A stretch of DNA of 64,000 bases from Candidatus Endomicrobiellum glyptotermitis (GCA_031267715.1 JAIRYQ010000002.1:496001-560000), one strand, 5' to 3'; positions 1 through 9,839 are shown, counted from the first letter of the stretch. Notes: a model not told the origin generated them from the letters alone. Numbers and translations are program-made.

Positions 1-588
1 ATCATAATAGACGCTAAAACTTCACTTGTAGCCTATGAGAAATACTATAGCTCACAAGATGAATCCGATAAAAAAAATTACTTAAAACAACATTCCGCAA
101 GTATAAAAAGACATATTGATGACCTTGTTTCAAAAGACTACGCAAATCTGCCAAAACTAAATCAACCTGAATATGTTTTGATGTTTGTCTCCATAGAAGG
201 GGCAGTTTCCCTCGCAATAAAAGATAATCCTGATATTATTGCTTACGCTTTTAAAAAAAATATAGTAATTACAACTCCATCGACGCTTTTAGCTACTTTA
301 AAAACTGTTGAACATATATGGCGTCAAGAATATCAGAAAAAAAATGTACTCGAGATTGCAAAACAAGGGGGCAGTCTCTACGATAAATTCGTTACGTTTA
401 CCCAAATTTTAATAGAGACTGACAAAAAAATATCAGAGGCAAGAAGTAAAACGCAAGAAGCTATAAAAAGACTTCACTCATCTGATAAAAAAGGTGACAG
501 TCTGATAGAAAGGGTACAAAAATTAAAAGAACTTGGAGCTTCAATAAAAAAAGAAATGCCAGAAGAAATTTTAAGACCTACAGAATAA
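1..588 (+). CDS. rmuC: RmuC-family protein, 3' part (5' end outside window)
   Basis: Open reading frame runs in from base 1 and ends at the TAA at 588, giving about 195 C-terminal residues. It starts inside the conserved core (VIDAK-like IIIDAKTSLVAYE, then YVLMFVSIEGAVSLA and NIVITTPSTLLATLKT), which are hallmark stretches of RmuC, a coiled-coil protein with a PD-(D/E)XK-like nuclease fold thought to limit DNA inversions and recombination. The tail is charged and helical. An internal ATG at 178 is not the real start because conserved sequence continues upstream. Followed 25 bp later by an RNase H-like gene on the same strand. Family assignment is by recognition; the biochemical role of RmuC is poorly established. 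Confidence 0.85.
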   Translation: MIIDAKTSLVAYEKYYSSQDESDKKNYLKQHSASIKRHIDDLVSKDYANLPKLNQPEYVLMFVSIEGAVSLAIKDNPDIIAYAFKKNIVITTPSTLLATLKTVEHIWRQEYQKKNVLEIAKQGGSLYDKFVTFTQILIETDKKISEARSKTQEAIKRLHSSDKKGDSLIERVQKLKELGASIKKEMPEEILRPTE

Positions 589-613
589 ATAAAACAATTT
601 AGAGGAAGATAAA

Positions 614-1330
614 ATGTTGTATAAAAGCGAACTTCAAAATAAAGCTTTAGAATTACAGAATATGCTTAGAAAACAAAATGTAAGTTTTTTTTTTGATAGT
701 AATTCTTTTAAGGATTATTCCGTCAAGATTACAATTTTTACAAACAATAAGTCTTGTGGAAACATCTTGATTTACTATAAGCCTACAAGAAATACCTACT
801 CTATAAAAAAACAACTATATAACTCTGAAATTGATACAACTATAGACTTAGCATGGGATAAAATAAATTACTTTGGAACCTATTCAGCAGAAAGTAATGT
901 TTATGAGGCTTTTGTAGACGGCTCATATATTGCAGGCATTACAGGTTACGGCACAATTATTTATTTGGGAAATGAAATAAAAGCTGAAATTTCAGGCACT
1001 ATATCAAATACACAGTTTAGGCAATTTGGAGGAGAGTTAAGATCTGTCATTGAAGCAGTAAAATGGTGTCAGAACAACAACGTAAAAAAAGTAAGAATTA
1101 ATTATGATTATCAAGGTATAGAAAAATTTGTATCCGGCAAGTGGAAAGCGAAAAATATTCTTTCAAAAGAATATGTGGATTTCATATTAAAAACAAAAAT
1201 AGAAATTGAGTGGAGACATATAAAAAGTCACACCGGTAATCCTAAGAACGACAAAGCTGATTTCTTGGCACAAAAAGCTGCAATGAGAAACACACAATTA
1301 ACCAATAATCTTCATCGCTGTAAAAATTGA
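614..1330 (+). CDS. RNase HI-like domain protein
   Basis: A 238-residue protein with an AGAGGAAG ribosome site just ahead of its ATG. The first ~95 residues are lysine/asparagine-rich and not recognised (possibly a small nucleic-acid-binding module). Residues ~97-225 form an RNase H domain: the acidic set is visible as FVDGS (D102), GGELRS (E141), NYDYQ (D165) and the C-terminal HIKSHTGNPKND (D213). RNase HI cuts RNA in RNA:DNA hybrids. The arrangement resembles the two-part bacterial proteins in which an N-terminal module precedes the RNase H fold. All four metal-binding acids are present, so activity is likely. RNase HII is also encoded at 40.2 kb, giving two RNase H types. Confidence 0.75.
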   Translation: MLYKSELQNKALELQNMLRKQNVSFFFDSNSFKDYSVKITIFTNNKSCGNILIYYKPTRNTYSIKKQLYNSEIDTTIDLAWDKINYFGTYSAESNVYEAFVDGSYIAGITGYGTIIYLGNEIKAEISGTISNTQFRQFGGELRSVIEAVKWCQNNNVKKVRINYDYQGIEKFVSGKWKAKNILSKEYVDFILKTKIEIEWRHIKSHTGNPKNDKADFLAQKAAMRNTQLTNNLHRCKN

Positions 1331-1920
1331 CTTAAAATGTCAAATTTATATACAATGCACGGGGATGTTGGTTGCAGATTTATATTAAGTTTTTCCTAAT
1401 GCACATTCTATTTATTAAAAAGAGAATAATCTTTGCTGTTTTTCTGATTCTATAACTCTTGTAAGCTTACAGATTTTTAGATTCTTATACTACTACAATA
1501 AACAAGTAAAAGCATTGAAAATCAGTTAGAGGTTTTATGTGCTGTTTGTCTGTTATTCCTAAAAAAGAAAATATTTTGGATGTAAAGAGATATTCTATAA
1601 CATAGTTTGTGACAGGTAACGTAATCTGGACATAACATGTTCATCCAAAGTGTTCATTTAGTCTCTTATTCCATACGCTAAGAACATTTAAAAGTTATGT
1701 GAAACTTAATAATCAAAATTCCATTTTAAAAGAGAAACTTATTGTTTTACAAACGCTTATAAGTTTTATGCCTAAGTTGGTTGTGTAAGTACTAAGAATT
1801 TTGACAGGAAGCAGAGAAATAATTGAATTGTAAATAGATTTACTGTTCATGTCGTTTACATAATCTTGAGTATATGAGAGTATATTAAAAGCAGTAACTA
1901 AAATAAAAGGAGCATATACA
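1331..1920. other. 590-bp intergenic stretch, no intact gene
   Basis: No convincing gene. In the plus-strand frame leading into pyk there are gene-like segments interrupted by stops (for example the run translating to SREIIEL near 1805), which could be a decayed gene, but I cannot name it. By eye G exceeds C on the plus strand here, unlike the C-rich spacers to the right of 6 kb. Confidence 0.4.
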
Positions 1921-2955
1921 GTGAGTAAGACAGGAATTATTTGTACAATGGGTCCTTCAACACGTTCCCTTAAAACTTTAAAAAAAATGTCAGATAGCGG
2001 AATGACAGTAGTGAGACTTAACTTTTCACACGGCACTTACGAAGAGCATGAAAAAGATTTTGATTTAATAAAAACTCTAAATAAAAAATACAAGAAACAC
2101 ATAAAAACTCTTGTGGACCTTGAAGGTCATAGAATAAGAATTGGCAAGATAAAAGATGGAAAAACAGAAATAAAAAAGGGACAACAATTAATTCTTACAA
2201 ATAAAGAAAAAGAAATAATAGGTGATAGTAAAAAGATCTTTATAGACTATCTAAACACGCTCACTGATGTCAAAAAAGGATTAAACATATTTATAGATGA
2301 TGGCAATCTTACACTTAAAGTTCTAACCTCAACAAACGATGAGCTTGTCACTGAAGTTCAAATGGACTATACTCTAAAAGAACATAAAGGCGTAAATATC
2401 CCGCAAGCTGATCTTAAATTTCCATTAATGGAGGAAAAAGATCGAGAAGAAATGCTTTACGCGCTAGAATGTAACGCAGATTTTGTTGCAAATTCTTTTG
2501 TCAGGGACAACTCAGACATGGAACCGTTAATAGATATTCTAAAATCAAAAAACAATAAAAACTGCAAACTCATTGCAAAGATCGAGGACAGAGCTGGAAT
2601 CTACAATATAAAATCTATTCTTAAAGTATGTGATGGGATAATGGTCGCAAGAGGTGATATGGGAATTTCAATTCCCATATGGACAGTTCCTATAGTGCAA
2701 AAGCATATAATAAAAAAAAGCATGGCACAAAAAAAATTTGTGATAATTGCAACTCAAATGCTTGAAAGCATGGTTGGAAATTCAATACCTACAAGAGCTG
2801 AGGTGAGCGATGTTGCAAACGCCGTAATAGATGGGGCTGACTACGTTATGCTTTCTGCAGAAACGGCTATAGGACAGTATCCAGATAAAACTGTCGAAAT
2901 AATGGGTAATATAATAAAGTTCACAGAGAAAAATTATTATATTGTACCCAAATAA
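1921..2955 (+). CDS. pyk: pyruvate kinase lacking the C-terminal domain
   Basis: Starts at GTG 1921, nine bases after AAAGGAG, and begins with the canonical IICTMGPSTRS stretch. It catalyses PEP + ADP to pyruvate + ATP at the end of glycolysis. Visible landmarks are VRLNFSHG, the B domain (~60-150), KIEDRAG, MVARGDMG and TQMLESM, ending with MLSAETAIGQYP near residue 320. The protein has 344 residues whereas the family usually has 470-580: it stops at the natural boundary after the TIM barrel, so the whole C domain, which carries the allosteric site in regulated enzymes, is absent. No continuation of that domain is seen after the stop. Barrel catalytic residues are kept, so an unregulated active enzyme is the simplest reading. 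Confidence 0.88.
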   Translation: MSKTGIICTMGPSTRSLKTLKKMSDSGMTVVRLNFSHGTYEEHEKDFDLIKTLNKKYKKHIKTLVDLEGHRIRIGKIKDGKTEIKKGQQLILTNKEKEIIGDSKKIFIDYLNTLTDVKKGLNIFIDDGNLTLKVLTSTNDELVTEVQMDYTLKEHKGVNIPQADLKFPLMEEKDREEMLYALECNADFVANSFVRDNSDMEPLIDILKSKNNKNCKLIAKIEDRAGIYNIKSILKVCDGIMVARGDMGISIPIWTVPIVQKHIIKKSMAQKKFVIIATQMLESMVGNSIPTRAEVSDVANAVIDGADYVMLSAETAIGQYPDKTVEIMGNIIKFTEKNYYIVPK

Positions 2956-2989
2956 AATTAAAGCCTATCTGTTCTGTTCTTAACTTAAT

Positions 2990-3559
2990 ATGAAAAAAAA
3001 AACAAGAACATCGTCTGTTTTGATTATCGGTTTTACGTTAATATTCCTGCAAGTAATAGGAGCTTTTTATTCGAAAAGTTTTGCTCTACTTTCTTATTCA
3101 GGTCTAATTATCATAAATGTTTTTTCTTCATTTCTAAAGTTTATGCATCCAAACGGAGTTGATGTAAGCTTGCTTAGAGCACAGATTGTTTCAATTATTT
3201 TGAACTCACTAACTCTTTTTATTCTAGCTTTATTTATTATAACTAAAGCTTCAATTTCTACAAGTGTTCAAGCTCAGAAAATTATAAATATACATATTGC
3301 AGAAGTAACAACAACGACAGTATTCATTGGACTTATTTTTTGCTCCTTTATTGATATACAATTCATTATAACAACTTTACTATCACTTTTTTTAATATTG
3401 GGATTTTATATTCATATTTTTGAAAGAATAGTTTCTTTGGATTACTATTTAAGCACACTCTTTGCTATTTTAATTATGATACAAACAGCGCTATTAATAA
3501 AAAACTCTGTTAAGATGTTAAAGAAATACTCTGGCTTATCGCCAAAAAAACTGAAATAA
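2990..3559 (+). CDS. membrane protein resembling a degenerate CDF cation transporter
   Basis: A 189-residue hydrophobic protein with about five membrane segments. The stretch SFALLSYSGLIIINVFSS followed by SLLRAQIVSIILNSLTLFIL parallels CDF (cation diffusion facilitator) segments 2-3, normally of the type LLSDAxHxxxDV and GxxRAEVLAALVNSLxL. The His/Asp metal ligands of the first motif are replaced (Y, S, I, N), and there is no cytoplasmic C-terminal domain. It is therefore either a non-transporting paralogue or a gene on the way out. No clear ribosome site precedes its ATG. The next gene encodes a ZIP metal transporter, so a metal-related origin is plausible. Assignment is tentative. Confidence 0.5.
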   Translation: MKKKTRTSSVLIIGFTLIFLQVIGAFYSKSFALLSYSGLIIINVFSSFLKFMHPNGVDVSLLRAQIVSIILNSLTLFILALFIITKASISTSVQAQKIINIHIAEVTTTTVFIGLIFCSFIDIQFIITTLLSLFLILGFYIHIFERIVSLDYYLSTLFAILIMIQTALLIKNSVKMLKKYSGLSPKKLK

Positions 3560-3595
3560 TTACACCACTAAAAATAAACTGAGGAAAAGGAAGAA

Positions 3596-4306
3596 ATGGA
3601 AATTATTTATTCGCTTATGGCAGCAGGTGCCACAATGGTGGGCGCTATTTTAGTATTGACATTCCACAAATGGTCTGAAAAAAACTCTTTTCTTATAATA
3701 AACTTCTCAGCTGGTGTGATGCTTACTTTAGCATTTACTCATTTAATCCCTGAAAGCTTAAGTATTAACGCTAATTCTACTAGAATAATGATATACGTTC
3801 TTTTAGGATTTTTGTCTATGTTCTTTTTACAGTTTGTAATCCTATTCCATCCTTGTTACAATGACAAATGCTCTAAACATGTAGGCATAACATCTATTAT
3901 GGGGTTTTCTTTACATTCAATAAGTGACGGACTGATAATCGCTGTAGGTTTTGAAACAAATACTAGTATAGGTATTCTTACAACTCTTGCAATTCTCCTA
4001 CATAAGCTACCTGAAGGAATAACAGTTTCAGGCATTTTATTGCATAATGGGACTTCTAAAAAGAAAGTTTTTAATTTTTCATTTCTTACAGCCTGTTTCA
4101 CTCCGATAGGTACATTTTTAGGTATGTTTTTATTCAAAAACATATCTACAACTGTTCTTAGCGCTTTACTAAGTATAAGCGCAGGTACCTTTATCTTTCT
4201 TTCTGCTTCGGATTTAATTCCAGAAACTCATAAATGTAAAAATAGACTTACATCTCTTATGCTGTTCGCCGGCGTGATTATTATTATTCTTGAACGTATC
4301 ATATAA
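3596..4306 (+). CDS. ZIP-family metal (zinc) transporter
   Basis: A 236-residue polytopic protein with about eight membrane helices, preceded by GAGGAAAAGGAAG. ZIP signatures are present: HLIPES in helix 2, HSISDGLIIAVG in helix 4 and HKLPEGITVSG in helix 5, the last two forming the intramembrane metal site, and ASDLIPETH near the C-terminus. ZIP proteins move Zn(II) or other divalent metals into the cytoplasm. Length and topology are normal for the GufA/ZIP bacterial branch. It lies 36 bp after the CDF-like gene and may be co-transcribed with it. The actual metal cannot be read from sequence. Confidence 0.85.
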   Translation: MEIIYSLMAAGATMVGAILVLTFHKWSEKNSFLIINFSAGVMLTLAFTHLIPESLSINANSTRIMIYVLLGFLSMFFLQFVILFHPCYNDKCSKHVGITSIMGFSLHSISDGLIIAVGFETNTSIGILTTLAILLHKLPEGITVSGILLHNGTSKKKVFNFSFLTACFTPIGTFLGMFLFKNISTTVLSALLSISAGTFIFLSASDLIPETHKCKNRLTSLMLFAGVIIIILERII

Positions 4307-5180
4307 TTTTTTACCCCCCCCCCGTTCCAAGTGTTGCTAAAGTCAGTTAAAGGAGTAAAGTCATTATTGCTATAATAAAGATTGCCCCTTAGAATATTGG
4401 ATTCTCTTATCCTCTAGGATTATATATGTATATATAACTAGATTTTTATAAGGAGCTTAATAATTATTTCCAAAGAAAGTGATATAATTCTGCTAGTGGC
4501 TAAGGGAGTCTAAAATATAAGGCCATTTTATAGTAAGTTCCTTCCTATTGTTGAAGATCCTATCCATCTTAAATATTGCTTTAATTCTAGTATGAATTGG
4601 ATTGATTATTTTTTTACAATACAATTCCAATCAAGGATATTACAACAATCATACCGGCAAAAATTATTTCTTCCTTTTTTTGTCTGCGTGTCCTTGGCCT
4701 TGCACACTAATTTCACCAAACACTTCCTTCAATACCGCAACAACAAAACAGCCCTGTTGTATATTCATTCAGATTATATTGTTTGGGTTTTTAGTATACG
4801 AACTTTCATATCTAAACTTGCTTTATATAGATGATAAAACAAGCATTGAGAAACAAAAAAGATATGAAATTTTTTTCTGTACGGTATTTTCTTGTGAAGC
4901 CTGTTGTATCTTTGTAATATGATAACATTCCCATAACTCCCCAGCAGAGGGATAATAATGGACTACCCTCCCCTATTTCGTAAATTTTTCTTCTTCATCA
5001 TGATGTGTATACCACACCCCCCATCACCACAACCTCAAAATTTCATTCTACCGGTATTTTTTTTAATTTGTTCCATTTATTTGTATATTTTTATGCTATC
5101 TGGATTGATTGTGTTTTATAAAATCAATACTTCACATGACGATACGGCATCTATTTATCTGCCAAAATAAAACATGTACA
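4307..5180. other. eroded spacer beginning with a 10-C tract
   Basis: Starts with a run of ten C (4314-4323) directly after the ZIP gene. No coding region is convincing; short plus-strand frames at 4592-4922 and 4958-5170 have low-complexity hydrophobic translations without family signatures. Gene orientation changes from plus to minus across this spacer. Confidence 0.4.
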
Positions 5181-5720
5181 GTATCGCTTTTTTGAGTTTT
5201 TTTCGTCTATTTGAAAATCCAGCTTTTGACATTTTATAACACAAAGATTTCTTCGCATCAACCTGAACAGTATCAACATTAGATTGTTTATAAATTAACT
5301 TATCTTCAATTGTCTACCATTTATTCTTTGTGTCGTAACGACCTTAATTTTTTACAGTTTCAAAGCCATCATCTTTTTTTATCCAGAACCCAAACATTAG
5401 CTTGATATTTTTTGGTTCCTTGGTTTTAAGTAAAATATAAACATAGAAGATGGGGTTTCATTATAGATATCATTCCAACATCTAAAACGTTTTTAATAAT
5501 TTTTATACATAAGCACACTTTTTCGCATGGATAGTTCATCAGAATTTTTATGACCGCTTTTAATTTTTATTCATTTTCAAACTTCTGCTATGCAGGAATC
5601 ATTTCTGCTCAAGGTTTGCTTTTTCATCTTTTTTATGGATTTTGACACATATATTTTATTTGTACAAGCAAGAGCACCAAGCAGATAACGCCACAACACA
5701 AGCCTGTACACTATCATAAT
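5181..5720 (-). pseudogene. unidentified decayed gene
   Basis: On the minus strand the translation stays protein-like over about 180 codons but with several stops and frame changes. Readable pieces include KKDDGFETVKN, then IYKQSNVDTVQVDAKKSLC near 5230-5300, and MKKQTLSRNDSC further upstream near 5600. The pieces are in order and share the genome's coding flavour, so this is probably the remnant of a secreted or hypothetical protein gene. I do not recognise the family. Confidence 0.35.
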
Positions 5721-5857
5721 TCTTCATTTTAAGTTGATATATATAGAGATGATCATCGTTCATGCCTTTTGTGTAAGTAAATAAATCGAAGCTTTATCAA
5801 TTTATATTCTGATTATAAAGCTTTAAATAATATTTTTTGACAAATAACTTATTTTTC

Positions 5858-5884
5858 TGGGCCTAACTCTCCTCGCTAGGCCCA
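5858..5884. repeat. inverted repeat, 8-bp arms
   Basis: Arms TGGGCCTA (5858-5865) and TAGGCCCA (5877-5884) flank an 11-base loop. GC-rich arms stand out in this AT-rich spacer. There is no T-run downstream on either strand, so an intrinsic terminator is not well supported; it lies between the decayed gene on the left and the lipid kinase gene on the right. Confidence 0.5.
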
Positions 5885-5998
5885 TCAGAATAAAACGTCC
5901 TCCATCTGAGCAAAGCACACAGCAAATATACATTCAAAAAAGAAACATAAAAAATCCGGAATATAACATTTTAATTACATAAAGTATAAATATGACAA

Positions 5999-6586
5999 TT
6001 AATATTTCATCAGATTTGATAAAAACGATAAAAATCCGGCATTGATTATTTGCATCCAAAAATTGTCGTTTATTTTCCATGGTATCGCTTCAACTATAGT
6101 TGCCACAACAGCTCCTAGAAATGCAAACTTCCAATCGAAGATAAAAACTCCTATTATGAAACAAACCATAAAACATACTAGACTGCCTTCTAAACTCTTT
6201 CCAGTGAAAAATTTATTCTTCCCGAAAACTTTACCTACTAAAGCTGCAGAAGAATCTCCAAAAGTAAAATAGAGGAAACTCACAAAAACCATATGTTTGT
6301 TGTGAAACATCAAAATAGTAAGTAACGCTCCAGATAATGTACCGAGCAAACCACTAATTCTATCAGCTTCTTCAGGTCTATAAAAACCTTTAAAGTTATT
6401 CTTGAAAAAATTGTTAAATCTACGATTCTTAAATCTAAAATACTCAAAAAAAATAACAACAACAATTGCAATGGAAAGCCCCAAAATAATCATAATTTTT
6501 GGAATATACCAATAACCAAATATATACACAAGAGACAATAAATGAAATATTTTTCTTTTTATTTCGTCCTTTGGAATATCAGGCAT
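5999..6586 (-). CDS. dolichol/phytol kinase-like membrane protein (CTP-dependent lipid kinase family)
   Basis: A 195-residue protein with about six membrane segments. The C-terminal half carries GDSSAALVGKVFGKNK followed by GKSLEGSLVCF, the signature of the SEC59/VTE5/DGK1 family, relatives of CDP-diglyceride synthase that phosphorylate prenols or diacylglycerol with CTP. An N-terminal KRKIFHLLS is also typical. Bacterial members are usually annotated as phosphatidate cytidylyltransferase-like or phytol kinase; substrate is unknown here. It stands alone, with long spacers on both sides. Length is normal for the family, and the nucleotide-binding motif is intact. Confidence 0.7.
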   Translation of the reverse strand: MPDIPKDEIKRKIFHLLSLVYIFGYWYIPKIMIILGLSIAIVVVIFFEYFRFKNRRFNNFFKNNFKGFYRPEEADRISGLLGTLSGALLTILMFHNKHMVFVSFLYFTFGDSSAALVGKVFGKNKFFTGKSLEGSLVCFMVCFIIGVFIFDWKFAFLGAVVATIVEAIPWKINDNFWMQIINAGFLSFLSNLMKY

Positions 6587-7403
6587 ACTTTTAACACTCC
6601 GCTATATATGAGATTTATAAATATTTATATTTATTATATTGATTGACAAAAATTTGAAGGGATATTTTTTAAACTTATTTGATTGAAAAAAACTAGAGTT
6701 GCAATTATAGCGAATATAACAGTATTCACTGCAAAAACCACAACAAAAAAAAGCACTGCAAATTTTTGAATCCGATTATTCCGTTACAAGCATATATAAT
6801 AAAAAAACATCTATAAGAATTCTTTATATCTAATGAGCTAATCCCAAAAAACGCAGACTATTATTAGTGCAAAAGTACATATATAGAAAAATAAGGTACA
6901 AGGACTATACGAAATACCATTTTTGGCTAAAACCACACTCTAAAGTTATTTGCTAATGCTAAACTTCTTAACTTTAGCTACGTTCAAAACCCCCGTAAAG
7001 CTTCCATGGGCTTACAAAAAGCAATCTGAAATATTACTTTTTACATAGCACACAGAGAAACCACTACTCAAAAAGAAACATATTTATTTTTGGCAAAGCA
7101 TAGTAAACTACTAAACACAACGGATACCCAACAAGAGGATTAATTCGCAATTATGATAGCATATACTAAATAAAACGCAAGTTTTTTTCAAACCTCACTT
7201 TTCATATACAAGGGCAGCCCGAATATTCAAGCATCCCATGAGCCTTACAAACAATCTAAAAAATTATTCGCATTGTAAATTAACTCATAACAAATAAGCT
7301 CATAGCGAAAAACTCATTTTTTATATTTATTGCCCACGATACGCAAAAATTTCTCAAACAAAGCCTACAGGATAATAACTAAATCAAAATGCAGTTTATT
7401 TTT
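6587..7403. other. 0.8-kb spacer, nothing recognised
   Basis: AT-rich, with stops in all frames and no family motifs that I can see on either strand. It separates hppA from the lipid kinase gene. Confidence 0.4.
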
Positions 7404-9839
7404 TTATAAGCCATTTCTTTGATATTTTTCATTTTTATTTCGCATACCTGTAAATGATTTTATTACAAATACAGTTGCAACAATGAAAAACATCAAAGAA
7501 AGAATAGTATTCAACACACCTTTTGAATCAAGTGCTATCGCAAGTTCTAAGGCAAGAAGTCCAAAAAGTGTTGTGAACTTAATTATAGGATTCATTGAAA
7601 CTGAGGAAGTGTCTTTAAAAGGATCTCCTACCGTATCTCCTACAACAACTGCCTTGTGAAGCTCTGTCCCCTTCTCGCGCAAATTAACTTCAACATATTT
7701 CTTCGCATTATCCCAAGCAGCGCCAGCATTTGCCATAAAAATAGCTTGAAAAAGACCAAATAAAGCCATTGAGGTAAGATAACCTATAAAAAAATAAGGT
7801 TCTATAAACGCAAAAGCAAGAGTTGTAAAAAAAATAACCAAAAATAAATTTATCATACCTTTTTGAGCATATTTTATACATATTTCAACAACTTTCTTAG
7901 AATCCTCTATCGAGGCTCTATTTAAACTACCATCAAGTTTTATATTATCCTCAATAAATTCAACAGCACTGTATGCACCACTTGCCACAGCATGATTAGA
8001 AGACCCCGTAAACCAATAAATCACAGCTCCGCCTGCAATTAAACCTAATAAAAAGGGAGCATGCAACAATGACAAATTTGTAAGACCGAATTTAAGTCCA
8101 TCAGTGAGCATTACTATAGTTGAAAATATCATAGTTGTTGCACCTACTACAGCAGTCCCTATAAGAACAGGTTTTGCTGTAGCTTTAAACGTATTCCCAG
8201 CACCATCGTTTTCTTCAAGCAACATTTTTGACTTACTAAAATCTAACTGAAATCCAAAATCTTTTTCTATCTCTTTACAAATATCAGGTATATTTTCAAT
8301 AAGTGAAAGCTCATATATCGATTGAGCATTATCTGTTACGGGACCATAAGAGTCAACCGCAATTGTGACAGGCCCCATACCTAAAAATCCAAAAGCTACG
8401 AGACCAAAAGCAAACACCGCGGGAGCTATCATAATTGAGCCTATACCATTTAGGCTAATTATATAAGCAACTCCCATAAGTATTATTATCACTATACCCA
8501 TTAAATATGCGCTAAAATTCCCAGCTGTAAACCCCGCGAGGATATTAAGCGACGCTCCGCCATTCCTTGAAGAAGAAACAATATTTTTCACAAAAACACT
8601 TCTCACAGAAGTAAAAATTTTTACTACTTCTGGTATAATCGCGCCGGCTATTGTTCCACAACTTATAATAAGTGAAAGTCTCCACCAGAGAGTTCCACTA
8701 CATAAATCACCTATTATGATATTAGAAACTATAAAAACTAGCACTATTGATATTATTGAGGTAATCCATACAAGAGATGTTAAAGGAGCCTCAAAATTTA
8801 TTCTATCTAAGGCGGCGTACTTTACTTTTGCTATCAATGAATTAACTCCATAAGAAAGAGCACTGGACATAAGCATTATTAGTCGCATTACAAAAATCCA
8901 AGTTAAAAGTTTAACTTGTAAAGTGGGATCGCTTACAGCTAAAACTATAAATGTTATTAATGCCACTCCCGTAACACCATAAGTTTCAAAAGCATCAGCG
9001 GTAGGACCTACGGAATCTCCGGCATTATCACCTGTACAATCCGCAATAACACCTGGATTCCTTGCATCATCTTCTTTAATTTTGAAAACTATTTTCATCA
9101 AATCCGAACCAATATCAGCAATTTTTGTAAATATTCCACCTGCAATCCTAAGGACCGAAGCACCCAAAGATTCACCGATCGCAAAACCTATAAAACACGC
9201 ACCAGCAAGATCAGAAGGAATAAAAATAAGAATTGTGAGCATTATAAACAGTTCAACACTTATCAAAAGCATACCTATGCTCATACCCGCACAAAGCGGT
9301 ATTGAATGAAGAGGAAAAGGTTTTCCTTTTAAACTTGCAAAAGCAGCCCTTGAATTTGCAAAAGTATTAATTCTCATACCAAACCATGCTACAGCATAGC
9401 TTCCTAGAATACCCACAATACTGCAAAGTATTATCATAGCAACCTTAATTATTCCAAAATGTTGCAGTAAACCAAAATATACCGCCATTATGCTAGCAAG
9501 CAAAGCTTCAAGTATAACTATGAATTTTCCTTGACTTATAAGATATGTTTTGCATGTTTCATATATGAGCTCTGCAATTGATTCCATTGATTTATGAACA
9601 GGGAGGTTTTTAATGCTAAAAAAATGATAAAGCCCAAATAAAATCCCAAAAATGCAAATAAAAAAACCAAATGTCAAAAGTGTCTTAGCGGTAACGGTAT
9701 TACCAAAAAAACTGATCAAAGTTAAATCAGGAATAATCAGGTTTGCTTCGTTTGCAAAAGATCGACTAACAGCTAAAACCATGAAGATAAAAGTCGTAAA
9801 CACCTTTTTCAACGAAAAAATCTTACCTAGACTTAACAC
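7404..9839 (-). CDS. hppA: membrane-bound proton-pumping pyrophosphatase
   Basis: An 811-residue integral membrane protein with about 16 helices that couples PPi hydrolysis to ion pumping. Starts at GTG 9839 behind AGGAGAG. The N-terminus is signal-like and leads into the first helices. The catalytic core is intact: DDARNPGVIADCTGDNAGDS (~257-276), FETYGVTG, SRNGGASLN, DSYGPVTDNA (~496-505) and the C-terminal VVGDTVGDPFKDTSSVSMNP. At the position separating potassium-dependent (Ala) from potassium-independent (Lys) enzymes it has Lys (GNTFKA, K552), pointing to a potassium-independent proton pump. In an energy-limited intracellular bacterium this would recover energy from the PPi made by tRNA charging and nucleotide synthesis. 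It is a single-gene unit with a long spacer on each side. Confidence 0.95.
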   Translation of the reverse strand: MLSLGKIFSLKKVFTTFIFMVLAVSRSFANEANLIIPDLTLISFFGNTVTAKTLLTFGFFICIFGILFGLYHFFSIKNLPVHKSMESIAELIYETCKTYLISQGKFIVILEALLASIMAVYFGLLQHFGIIKVAMIILCSIVGILGSYAVAWFGMRINTFANSRAAFASLKGKPFPLHSIPLCAGMSIGMLLISVELFIMLTILIFIPSDLAGACFIGFAIGESLGASVLRIAGGIFTKIADIGSDLMKIVFKIKEDDARNPGVIADCTGDNAGDSVGPTADAFETYGVTGVALITFIVLAVSDPTLQVKLLTWIFVMRLIMLMSSALSYGVNSLIAKVKYAALDRINFEAPLTSLVWITSIISIVLVFIVSNIIIGDLCSGTLWWRLSLIISCGTIAGAIIPEVVKIFTSVRSVFVKNIVSSSRNGGASLNILAGFTAGNFSAYLMGIVIIILMGVAYIISLNGIGSIMIAPAVFAFGLVAFGFLGMGPVTIAVDSYGPVTDNAQSIYELSLIENIPDICKEIEKDFGFQLDFSKSKMLLEENDGAGNTFKATAKPVLIGTAVVGATTMIFSTIVMLTDGLKFGLTNLSLLHAPFLLGLIAGGAVIYWFTGSSNHAVASGAYSAVEFIEDNIKLDGSLNRASIEDSKKVVEICIKYAQKGMINLFLVIFFTTLAFAFIEPYFFIGYLTSMALFGLFQAIFMANAGAAWDNAKKYVEVNLREKGTELHKAVVVGDTVGDPFKDTSSVSMNPIIKFTTLFGLLALELAIALDSKGVLNTILSLMFFIVATVFVIKSFTGMRNKNEKYQRNGL

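Noticed and set aside
1713-2036. Minus-strand frame overlapping the pyk start
   Set aside because: Antisense of the conserved pyruvate kinase N-terminus, with no family signature of its own.
4400-4460. dif-like site in the strand-switch spacer
   Set aside because: The AT-rich imperfect symmetry around TATATATGTATATATA lacks the XerC/XerD arm sequences.
5858-5884. GC-rich hairpin as an intrinsic terminator
   Set aside because: No T-run follows on either strand; kept only as an inverted repeat.
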